A DNA stretch of 5,702 nucleotides from Ramlibacter sp. (GTDB lineage Bacteria; Pseudomonadota; Gammaproteobacteria; Burkholderiales; Burkholderiaceae_C), in assembly GCA_023701085.1 (NCBI GenBank), contig JAMPXR010000183.1, positions 1-5,702 on the forward strand. The letters run 5' to 3'. This document shows, in pieces, positions 1-5,359 of this stretch; the first letter of the stretch is position 1; the number at the start of each line of letters is the position of its first letter. The translations under genes and the position numbers were made by a program. The notes beneath the pieces are model-generated. The model had not been told where the DNA came from. It saw only the letters and a list, made by a program, of their open reading frames with translations, and searched no databases.

Positions 1-121
1 ACAGCGTGCCGGCCATACCGATGACCGACGCCGCGCTCATCCAGTCGGCGCCAGTCGCCATGCCGTTGTAGATGGCCGGCACCCGCCGGCCGGCGACATA
101 GTATTCGGCCGCGTCCTTCAT
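1..121 (-). pseudogene. Fragment of a second VC_2705-type sodium:solute symporter (N-proximal part, inverted)
   Basis: On the minus strand an open frame runs from ATG at 121-119 to the left edge (40 codons). It reads [20 protein letters not shown], then [20 protein letters not shown]. From memory of the family, this is the conserved segment just after the first membrane helix of VC_2705-type symporters ([25 protein letters not shown]). The protein's usual first 60 or so residues are absent. The next in-frame ATG upstream is at 127-125, and an in-frame TAG follows near 151-153. No Shine-Dalgarno sequence precedes either ATG. The last 12 codons encode almost the same residues as the start of the plus-strand symporter ([12 protein letters not shown] versus [12 protein letters not shown]) but with mostly silent differences, so this is a diverged homologue and not an exact copy. 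The fragment may be a paralogue broken by rearrangement, or it may come from a chimeric join. The rest of it, if any, lies left of the window. Confidence 0.75.
105..118. other. Inversion/rearrangement junction with microhomology
   Basis: Across these 14 bases both strands read as native symporter sequence. Plus-strand codons from 105 give S-A-A-S-F, which continues into the long symporter. Minus-strand codons give K-D-A-A-E, which continues into the inverted fragment. Just left of the block the plus frame fails (TAT where Met is expected, then a TAG stop at 99-101). To the right the minus frame departs from the family. The join between the two inverted segments therefore lies inside this block, and the block is the likely shared microhomology. 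That K is native in the minus copy is from memory; without it the shared stretch is about 11 bases. Confidence 0.65.
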
Positions 122-125
122 CGGC

Positions 126-1940
126 ATGGCCGGTACGCTGTACCTCACAGGCTACGGCGGTCTGGCCTTCATCATGGGCTGGACGGGTGGCTACTGCCTG
201 GTGGCGCTGTTCCTGGCGCCGTACCTGCGCAAGTTCGGGCAGTTCACGATCCCCGACTTCCTCGGCGAGCGCTATGGCGGCAACCTGCCGCGCTTCATCG
301 GCATCATCGCCGCGATCCTGTGCTCGTTCACTTACGTCGTGGCCCAGATCTACGGTGTCGGCATCATCACGACGCGCCTGACCGGCGTGGCGTTCGAACT
401 GGGCATCTTCCTCGGCCTGGGCGGCATTCTGGTGTGCTCTTTCCTGGGCGGCATGCGGGCGGTGACGTGGACCCAGGTGGCCCAGTACATCATCCTGATC
501 CTCGCCTACATGATCCCCGTGGTGTGGCTGGCGGTGAAGCAGACCGGCGTGCCGGTTCCGCAGGCGATCTACGGCTACCAGCTCGAAAAGGTTTCCAAGC
601 GCGGGGACGAACTGCGCAAGGACCCGAAGGAACTCGAAGTGGTCGCGATCTACAAGGCGCGCGCCGACGAATTCGACGCCAAGCTGAAGGACATTCCGCA
701 GGCGCTGGCGGCGGACAAGGCAGCCGCCGAGAAGAAGCTGGCCGACCTGAAGGCGGCCAACGCGATGGCCTCCCAGATCGCCGCCGCAGAGAAGGAAGCG
801 GCTGCGGTACCCAAGGATGCCGCGGCCGCCAAGGAAGCGTGGACCAAGGCCAGGGCGGCGAACCTCGATCGCGCCAAGCCGCTGGGGGGCATGCCCAACC
901 ATGCGCAGGTGTTCGCGGGCGATCCGAACGGCGACGCGGCGGCGAAGAAGGCCTTCGACGAATCGCGGCGCAATTTCCTGGCGCTGATCTTCTGCCTGAT
1001 GGTGGGCACGGCCGCGCTGCCGCACATCCTGATGCGCTACTACACCACCCCCAGCGTGAAGGAGGCGCGCGACTCGGTCACCTGGTCGCTGTTCTTCATC
1101 TTCCTGCTGTACTTCACGGCGCCCGCGCTGGCCGTGCTGGTGAAGTACGAGGTGTTCAACGTGCTGGTGGGGACGCCGTTCGACAAGCTGCCCGCCTGGA
1201 TCGCGAACTGGCAACGGGTCGACCCGGGACTGCTGTCGGTGATCGACATCAACAAGGACGGCATCTTCCAGCTGACCGAAATGAAGATCGGCGGCGACAT
1301 CGTGGTGCTTGCGACACCCGAGATCGGCGGGCTGCCCTATGTCATCTCCGGCCTGGTCGCGGCCGGGGGCCTGGCGGCGGCGCTCTCCACGGCGGACGGC
1401 CTGCTGCTGACGATCGCCAACGCGCTCAGCCATGACCTGTACTACAAGATGATCGATCCGAACGCCTCCACGGCCCGCCGGGTGACCTTGTCCAAGATCC
1501 TGCTGCTGGTGGTGGCCCTGGCCGCGGCCGGGGTGGCCGCGCAGAAACCGGCGGACATCCTGTTCCTGGTCTCGGCGGCGTTCTCGTTCGCGGCCGCCGC
1601 ATTCTTCCCGGCCCTGGTGCTGGGGATCTTCTGGAAGCGGGCGACCGGCATCGCCGCATCGTTGGGGATGATCGCCGGCCTGGGCATCACGTTCTATTAC
1701 ATGGCCACGACCCAGCCCTGGCTGCGCAGCGTGTTCGGCGTGACCTCGCCGATCGCCGACCATATCTGGTGGGGCATCCTGCCGATTTCCGCCGGCCTGT
1801 TCGGGGTGCCGTTGGGCTTCGCCGTGATCATCATCGTCAGCCTCCTGACCCCGGCGCCCAACGCTCAGATCCAGGAACTGGTGGAGCACGTGCGCTATCC
1901 GTCGCTGAAAGGCTCGGCCAAGAGCCTGATCCACGGCTGA
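126..1940 (+). CDS. Sodium:solute symporter, VC_2705 subfamily, N-terminally truncated
   Basis: This is an inner-membrane protein of the sodium:solute symporter family (LeuT fold, relatives ActP and PutP); the substrate is unknown, with acetate or other small carboxylates possible. The 604 residues show about ten hydrophobic segments, near 10-31, 57-80, 89-108, 114-136, 284-304, 318-342, 403-437, 455-475, 478-505, 508-530 and 548-575. The family signature [15 protein letters not shown] follows the first of these. S421-T422 in ALSTADGLL correspond by inference to the Na+-site Ser/Thr pair of PutP. A charged Ala/Lys-rich insertion spans about 174-255 and an EF-hand-like loop lies at 374-385. 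Native homology begins at codon 105 (SAASFIG), but an in-frame TAG at 99-101 precedes it. Roughly 85-90 N-terminal residues, including the first helix or two, are therefore missing. ATG 126 is only the first available start and has no Shine-Dalgarno sequence. The gene is probably non-functional as shown, unless the 5' end is an assembly artefact. It is followed by a strong terminator. Confidence 0.9.
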   Translation: MAGTLYLTGYGGLAFIMGWTGGYCLVALFLAPYLRKFGQFTIPDFLGERYGGNLPRFIGIIAAILCSFTYVVAQIYGVGIITTRLTGVAFELGIFLGLGGILVCSFLGGMRAVTWTQVAQYIILILAYMIPVVWLAVKQTGVPVPQAIYGYQLEKVSKRGDELRKDPKELEVVAIYKARADEFDAKLKDIPQALAADKAAAEKKLADLKAANAMASQIAAAEKEAAAVPKDAAAAKEAWTKARAANLDRAKPLGGMPNHAQVFAGDPNGDAAAKKAFDESRRNFLALIFCLMVGTAALPHILMRYYTTPSVKEARDSVTWSLFFIFLLYFTAPALAVLVKYEVFNVLVGTPFDKLPAWIANWQRVDPGLLSVIDINKDGIFQLTEMKIGGDIVVLATPEIGGLPYVISGLVAAGGLAAALSTADGLLLTIANALSHDLYYKMIDPNASTARRVTLSKILLLVVALAAAGVAAQKPADILFLVSAAFSFAAAAFFPALVLGIFWKRATGIAASLGMIAGLGITFYYMATTQPWLRSVFGVTSPIADHIWWGILPISAGLFGVPLGFAVIIIVSLLTPAPNAQIQELVEHVRYPSLKGSAKSLIHG

Positions 1941-1956
1941 CGGAACGGGGACAAGG

Positions 1957-1983
1957 CCCTGCCCGGGACGATTCGGGGCAGGG
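1957..1983 (+). other. Hairpin downstream of the symporter
   Basis: CCCTGCCC (1957-1964) and GGGCAGGG (1976-1983) form a perfect 8-bp stem with an 11-base loop, 16 bases after the symporter stop. No T-run follows. It lies just before the main terminator and may protect the mRNA 3' end or be part of a composite termination region; that role is inferred. Confidence 0.4.
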
Positions 1984-1994
1984 ACCCGCCCGCC

Positions 1995-2030
1995 GCCGCC
2001 CCGGCCCGATGGCCGGGGCGGCTTTTTTTT
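1995..2030 (+). terminator. Rho-independent terminator of the symporter gene
   Basis: A perfect 12-bp GC-only stem (GCCGCCCCGGCC at 1995-2006 with GGCCGGGGCGGC at 2011-2022) closes a CGAT tetraloop and is followed directly by eight T residues (2023-2030). This is a textbook intrinsic terminator on the plus strand. It separates the symporter unit from the ribosomal protein operon. Confidence 0.95.
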
Positions 2031-2098
2031 GCCTTCTCGCCGCGCGCTTGGGGGAGCGGGGCGGTGTTCACGTTGGCGGCATGGGAGAACTTCCTGGG

Positions 2099-2104
2099 TA
2101 TAAT
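2099..2104 (+). promoter_or_regulatory. Candidate -10 box of the rpsF operon promoter
   Basis: A perfect TATAAT lies 71 bases upstream of rpsF and downstream of the symporter terminator. No good -35 hexamer sits at 16-18 bases; the best candidate is TTGGCG at 2073-2078 with a long 20-base spacer. A [18 protein letters not shown] near 2111 would carry the leader hairpin at 2119-2147. The exact start point is inferred. Confidence 0.6.
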
Positions 2105-2118
2105 GATGGGCTTTCCTT

Positions 2119-2147
2119 GCCACACCACTTCCGACGCAGTGGGTGGC
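2119..2147 (+). promoter_or_regulatory. Putative S6:S18 autoregulatory leader hairpin upstream of rpsF
   Basis: GCCAC (2119-2123) pairs with GTGGC (2143-2147), and CCACT (2125-2129) pairs with AGTGG (2138-2142). This gives a 10-bp helix interrupted by one bulged A (2124). The 8-base loop TCCGACGC contains CCG at 2131-2133. Many bacteria have an RNA element in the rpsF 5' UTR that binds the S6:S18 complex, mimics its 16S rRNA site and carries a conserved CCG. Position (18 bases before the Shine-Dalgarno sequence), CCG and bulge fit that element. The identification is by resemblance only. If correct, excess S6:S18 would repress translation of the operon. Confidence 0.55.
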
Positions 2148-2174
2148 TGCAATCCCTCATCCACAAGGAGTCCC

Positions 2175-2543
2175 ATGCGTCATTACGAGATCATTTTGCT
2201 GATCCATCCGGATCAGAGCGAACAGGTTCCGGCCATGCTGGAGCGCTACAAGGGCATGATCACCGCCGGCGGCGGAAAAGTGCACCGGGTAGAAGACTGG
2301 GGCCGGCGTCAGCTGGCGTACCAGATCAACAAGCTGGCCAAGGCCCATTACCTGTGCATCAACATAGAGGCCGGCCAGCCGGTGATGGCCGAACTGGAGC
2401 ATGCGTTCCGCTTCAACGACGCGGTGCTGCGCCACCTGACGGTGCAGCGCAAGAAGGCGGACACCGGTCCGTCGGCGATGATGAAGACGGTGGAGCGCGA
2501 AGAGGCCCGCAAGGCGCAGCAGGCGGAGTACCAGGCCGGATAA
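2175..2543 (+). CDS. rpsF: 30S ribosomal protein S6
   Basis: Ribosomal protein S6 binds the central domain of 16S rRNA as a heterodimer with S18, which is encoded two genes downstream. The 122 residues match the usual length in betaproteobacteria. They open with the family start [15 protein letters not shown], followed by [11 protein letters not shown] at 39-49 and [10 protein letters not shown] near 80-88, both typical of S6. The C-terminal tail after about residue 100 is charged and probably disordered. ATG 2175 is chosen because it has the Shine-Dalgarno sequence AAGGAG at 2165-2170 and gives the canonical N-terminus. An in-frame ATG at 2064 would add 37 unrelated residues and lies upstream of the -10 box. 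This is the first gene of the operon rpsF-priB-rpsR-rplI; priB follows after 16 bases. A leader hairpin suggests feedback control by S6:S18. Confidence 0.97.
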   Translation: MRHYEIILLIHPDQSEQVPAMLERYKGMITAGGGKVHRVEDWGRRQLAYQINKLAKAHYLCINIEAGQPVMAELEHAFRFNDAVLRHLTVQRKKADTGPSAMMKTVEREEARKAQQAEYQAG

Positions 2544-2559
2544 GCGGCCGTCTCCGGGA

Positions 2560-2850
2560 ATGAACCAGCTCGTCCTGAGCGCGCGTATCGCCGAAGCCGG
2601 CACCTTGCGGCATACGCCCGCCGGCTTGCCCGCCCTGGATCTCAGGCTCGAACACGAGTCCGAGGTCAGCGAAGCAGGGCAGCGCAGGCGGGTGGCGGTG
2701 GCGATCAGGGCGGTGGCGTTTGGCAGCGTGGCGGAAACGCTGGTCAGACAAGCCATCGGCGGCAGCTGGAAGTTCACAGGATTCCTGGCGACGCCGCGCA
2801 ACGGCAAATACCCCGTGCTCCATGTGGAGTCGTTCCAGCAACTGATTTGA
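2560..2850 (+). CDS. priB: Primosomal replication protein N (PriB)
   Basis: PriB is a small dimeric OB-fold single-strand DNA-binding protein. With PriA and DnaT-like partners it reloads DnaB at stalled forks. The 96-residue length is normal for betaproteobacteria. The N-terminus [14 protein letters not shown], the strand pattern of an OB fold ([22 protein letters not shown]) and the C-terminal [20 protein letters not shown] are recognisable PriB features. It lies between rpsF and rpsR, its standard position in proteobacteria, 16 bases after the rpsF stop. The Shine-Dalgarno sequence is weak (CCGGGA abutting ATG 2560), so initiation may depend on translational coupling to rpsF; that is an inference. 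Other OB-fold SSB proteins are unlikely given the length and the context. Confidence 0.93.
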   Translation: MNQLVLSARIAEAGTLRHTPAGLPALDLRLEHESEVSEAGQRRRVAVAIRAVAFGSVAETLVRQAIGGSWKFTGFLATPRNGKYPVLHVESFQQLI

Positions 2851-2857
2851 ATACTTT

Positions 2858-2885
2858 GCGGGACAGGCCTTCAGCGCCGTCCCGT
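2858..2885 (+). other. Hairpin in the priB-rpsR spacer
   Basis: CGGGAC (2859-2864) pairs with GTCCCG (2879-2884), and a flanking G-T pair can extend the stem; the loop is 14 bases. The hairpin sits in the 59-base spacer, about 10 bases before the rpsR Shine-Dalgarno sequence, and is not followed by a T-run. It may tune rpsR translation or mRNA processing, but chance cannot be excluded. Confidence 0.3.
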
Positions 2886-2909
2886 GCACTTTAGAAAGGG
2901 TCCCGAAAA

Positions 2910-3191
2910 ATGGCCACGTTCAAGAAGTTCAACAAGGACAAGCGTCCGAAGCGCAACACCCAGTCGCTGCTGTTCAAGCGCAAGCGGTTCTGCCGCTTCA
3001 CCGTCGCCGGCGTCGAGGAAATCGACTACAAGGATGTCGACACCCTGCGCGATTTCATCGCGGAGAACGGCAAGATCATCCCGGCGCGCCTGACCGGCAC
3101 CCGCGCGATCTACCAGCGCCAGCTCAACACGGCCATCAAGCGCGCGCGCTTCCTGGCCCTGGTGCCGTATACCGACCAGCACCGCATCTGA
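2910..3191 (+). CDS. rpsR: 30S ribosomal protein S18
   Basis: S18 binds the 30S platform together with S6. The 93-residue protein has a basic N-terminal extension ([20 protein letters not shown]), then [25 protein letters not shown] at 39-50 and the signature [11 protein letters not shown] at 54-64, ending in the RNA-binding [18 protein letters not shown]. Only one cysteine is present (C28), so this is a form without the four-cysteine zinc ribbon. The Shine-Dalgarno sequence is AAAGGG at 2895-2900, nine bases before ATG. rplI starts 11 bases after the stop codon, and its Shine-Dalgarno sequence overlaps that stop, so the two genes are tightly coupled. Confidence 0.97.
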   Translation: MATFKKFNKDKRPKRNTQSLLFKRKRFCRFTVAGVEEIDYKDVDTLRDFIAENGKIIPARLTGTRAIYQRQLNTAIKRARFLALVPYTDQHRI

Positions 3192-3202
3192 GGAGCGACC
3201 CC

Positions 3203-3655
3203 ATGCAAGTCATTCTGCTCGACAAGGTCGTCAACCTCGGAAATCTCGGCGAGATCGTGAAGGTCAAGGACGGCTACGCACGCAACTTCCTGATTCCGCA
3301 AGGGCGCGCGCGCCGCGCCACCGAAGCCAACAAGGCCGAATTCGAGGCCCGCCGCGCCGAACTCGAAAAGGCCGCCGCGGCCAAGTTGGCGGAGTCGCAA
3401 TCCCAGGCCGAGAAGCTGGCCGGGACCACGGTCAAATTGACCCAGAAGGCGGGCGTCGACGGGCGCCTGTTCGGATCCGTGACCAACTACGACATCGCCG
3501 AGGAACTGAACAAGCTGGGCTACAAGGTGGCCAAGGCGCAGGTGCGCATGCCCAGCGGCCCGATCAAGCACGTGGGCGACAGCACCGTCAGCGTGGCGTT
3601 GCACACGGACGTGGCGGTGGACATCAATGTCACCGTGTACGGCGAAACCGCCTAG
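3203..3655 (+). CDS. rplI: 50S ribosomal protein L9
   Basis: L9 binds 23S rRNA near the base of the L1 stalk and affects reading-frame maintenance. The 150 residues match the usual length. The N-terminal domain starts [19 protein letters not shown] and carries the signature [12 protein letters not shown] at 23-34. A long Ala/Glu/Lys-rich connecting helix spans about 40-75. The C-terminal domain contains [11 protein letters not shown] at 84-94 and ends VNVTVYGE-like ([10 protein letters not shown]). The Shine-Dalgarno sequence AGGAG at 3191-3195 overlaps the rpsR stop codon. It is the last gene of the operon; a terminator follows about 110 bases downstream. Confidence 0.97.
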   Translation: MQVILLDKVVNLGNLGEIVKVKDGYARNFLIPQGRARRATEANKAEFEARRAELEKAAAAKLAESQSQAEKLAGTTVKLTQKAGVDGRLFGSVTNYDIAEELNKLGYKVAKAQVRMPSGPIKHVGDSTVSVALHTDVAVDINVTVYGETA

Positions 3656-3763
3656 TCTTCGCGAGACCGCAGCGGTGCCGGCAGGCCGCGCCCACACCAG
3701 GGATTGACCCCGCCGCCACGGCCCGGTATTCATGGCCGTTGCGGCCCGGCACTTCGGCGAGCC

Positions 3764-3787
3764 AGCCGCCCCTCGGGGCGGCTTTTT
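3764..3787 (+). terminator. Rho-independent terminator of the rpsF-priB-rpsR-rplI operon
   Basis: AGCCGCCCC (3764-3772) pairs with GGGGCGGCT (3775-3783) around a very tight turn; in practice the innermost C-G pair opens to give a CTCG tetraloop. TTTT follows to 3787, so the T-run is five bases including the paired T. It lies 108 bases after the rplI stop codon and separates the operon from dnaB. Confidence 0.85.
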
Positions 3788-3927
3788 CGTCCTGGGGGCC
3801 GGTTATCCCGGATTGGGCACCGCCCGTCCACAGGAATTAGCGATTCATCCACAGCCTGTGCCCAGTGTTATCACTGGACGTTTCCACAGCCTCGCTTTAG
3901 CATCCCGGCATTGCCTGAAGAGGGACC
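3788..3927 (+). promoter_or_regulatory. dnaB upstream region with TCCACAG repeats
   Basis: This stretch must hold the dnaB promoter, because a terminator precedes it. TCCACAG occurs three times in the same orientation, at 3827-3833, 3848-3854 and 3883-3889. The second lies within TCATCCACA (3845-3853), which matches the DnaA-box consensus TTATCCACA at 8 of 9 positions; the third (GTTTCCACA) matches at 7 and the first at 6. No convincing -35/-10 pair is visible; TATCAC at 3869-3874 is the best weak -10. The dnaB Shine-Dalgarno sequence AGAGGG is at 3919-3924. Confidence 0.45.
3862..3877. repeat. Perfect inverted repeat in the dnaB leader
   Basis: CCAGTG (3862-3867), spacer TTAT, and CACTGG (3872-3877) form an exact 6-base inverted repeat with a 4-base spacer. 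It lies 51 bases before dnaB, between the second and third TCCACAG repeats, and overlaps the best weak -10 candidate. The shape suits an operator for a dimeric regulator or a small hairpin. No regulator is identified. A neighbouring CACAG-C-CTGTG palindrome spans 3850-3860. Confidence 0.4.
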
Positions 3928-5328
3928 ATGTCCGCCGTTCTTTCCGCCGTCGACGATGACTTCACCCGCGATCAGCAGATCGCGCAACTGCGCATTCCGC
4001 CGCACTCGATCGAGGCCGAATCCAGCGTCCTGGGCGGGCTGCTGCTGGACAACGGGGCCTGGGACCGCGTGGGCGACCTTCTCACCGACAGCGATTTCTA
4101 TCGCTACGAGCACCGGCTGATCTACGCGGCCGTGGGGGGCCTGATCAATGCCACCCGGCCGGCCGACGTCATCACGGTGCACGAGCAGCTGCAAGCGCTG
4201 GGCAAGGCCGACGAAGTCGGCGGCCTGGCCTACCTCAACTCGCTCGCGCAGTACGTGCCCAGCGCGAGCAACATCCGGCGTTACGCCGAGATCGTGCGCG
4301 AGCGTTCGATCCTGCGCAAGCTGGTGAGCGCCAGCGACGAGATCGCCACCGCCGCGTTCAACACGCAGGGCAAGCCGGTCGACAAGATCCTCGACGAGGC
4401 CGAGCAGAAGATCTTCAACATCGGCGAGGAAGGCTCGCGCATGAAGCAGGGCTTCCAGGCGATGGATGGCCTGGTCGTGCAGCTGCTCGATCGCGTGCAG
4501 GAGATGGCCGACAACCCGAACGACATCACGGGCGTTCCGACCGGCTTCTACGACCTGGACCGGCTCACGTCGGGGTTCCAGGCCGGTGACATGATCGTCC
4601 TGGCGGCGCGTCCGTCCATGGGCAAGACCGCGCTGGCGATCAACATCGCCGAGCACGTCGCACTGCATGAAGGCCTGCCGGTCGCCGTCTTCTCGATGGA
4701 AATGGGCGCCAGCCAGCTGGCCGTGCGCATCGTGGGTTCGATCGGCCGGATCGACCAGATGCACCTGCGCACCGGCAGGCTGACCGACGACGAATGGCCG
4801 CGCCTGACCGAAGCGATCGAGAAGCTGCGCAACGTGTCGCTGCACATCGACGAGACGCCCGGCCTGACCACCAGCGAGCTGCGGGCCAATGCCCGGCGCC
4901 TGGCGCGCCAGTGCGGCAAGCTGGGCCTGATCGTGGTCGACTACCTGCAGCTGATGAGCGTGTCCAGCAGCATGAGCGAGGAAAACCGCGCCACGGCGGT
5001 GGGAGAAATCTCGCGCGGCCTGAAGATGCTGGCCAAGGAGCTGCAGTGCCCGGTGGTCGCGCTGTCGCAGCTGTCGCGCGGCGTGGAGTCGCGCACGGAC
5101 AAGCGGCCGATGATGAGCGACCTGCGGGAATCGGGCGCGATCGAGCAGGACGCGGACGTGATCATGTTCATCTACCGCGACGACTACTACAACAAGGACT
5201 CCAAGGAGCCGGGCGTCGCGGAAATCATCATCAGCAAGCAGCGCAACGGCCCGACGGGCACCGTCAAGCTCGCGTTCGTCAAGCCGCTGACGAAGTTCGA
5301 ATCGCTGGCGTCGGGCGGCGACTACTGA
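3928..5328 (+). CDS. dnaB: Replicative DNA helicase DnaB
   Basis: DnaB is the hexameric 5'-3' helicase that opens the replication fork and recruits primase. The 466 residues are a normal length. The N-terminal helical domain begins with the family motif PPHSIEAESSVLGGLLL at 24-40. A linker leads to the RecA-like ATPase domain from about 185. Walker A is ARPSMGKT with K233 and T234. The catalytic glutamate is E258 in FSMEMG. Walker B is LIVVDYLQL with D338. The sensor region is ALSQLSRGVE. The arginine-finger segment SKQRNGPTG has K437 and R439. All key residues are present and no intein is inserted. ATG 3928 has the Shine-Dalgarno sequence AGAGGG at 3919-3924 and gives the expected N-terminus. 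The gene follows the ribosomal operon but is separated from it by a terminator, so it probably has its own promoter. It converges on the downstream PhoH-type gene. Confidence 0.98.
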   Translation: MSAVLSAVDDDFTRDQQIAQLRIPPHSIEAESSVLGGLLLDNGAWDRVGDLLTDSDFYRYEHRLIYAAVGGLINATRPADVITVHEQLQALGKADEVGGLAYLNSLAQYVPSASNIRRYAEIVRERSILRKLVSASDEIATAAFNTQGKPVDKILDEAEQKIFNIGEEGSRMKQGFQAMDGLVVQLLDRVQEMADNPNDITGVPTGFYDLDRLTSGFQAGDMIVLAARPSMGKTALAINIAEHVALHEGLPVAVFSMEMGASQLAVRIVGSIGRIDQMHLRTGRLTDDEWPRLTEAIEKLRNVSLHIDETPGLTTSELRANARRLARQCGKLGLIVVDYLQLMSVSSSMSEENRATAVGEISRGLKMLAKELQCPVVALSQLSRGVESRTDKRPMMSDLRESGAIEQDADVIMFIYRDDYYNKDSKEPGVAEIIISKQRNGPTGTVKLAFVKPLTKFESLASGGDY

Positions 5329-5359
5329 CGCGAAAACGAACCTGCGAGGCTCACCCGGG

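Noticed and set aside
320..1435. Long plus-strand open frame (371 codons) overlapping the symporter
   Set aside because: It is an out-of-frame shadow of the symporter: rich in Arg, Gly and Ala from GC-rich codons, with no recognisable domain.
2091..2104. Extended -10 motif (TGn) before TATAAT
   Set aside because: The TG is one base too far upstream (TGGGTATAAT), so it does not fit the extended -10 pattern.
2064..2174. Upstream in-frame extension of rpsF starting at ATG 2064
   Set aside because: The extra 37 residues are unlike S6, and this ATG lies upstream of the -10 box. ATG 2175 has a good Shine-Dalgarno sequence and the canonical N-terminus.
3718..3749. Small hairpin ACGGCC/GGCCGT and a repeated CGGCCCGG between rplI and its terminator
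   Set aside because: Short GC-rich matches like these are expected by chance in this composition; there is no T-run and no clear role.
3871..4845. Long minus-strand open frame (324 codons) opposite dnaB
   Set aside because: It lies antisense to the conserved dnaB sequence and its His/Arg/Val-rich protein resembles nothing; it is a GC-driven shadow.
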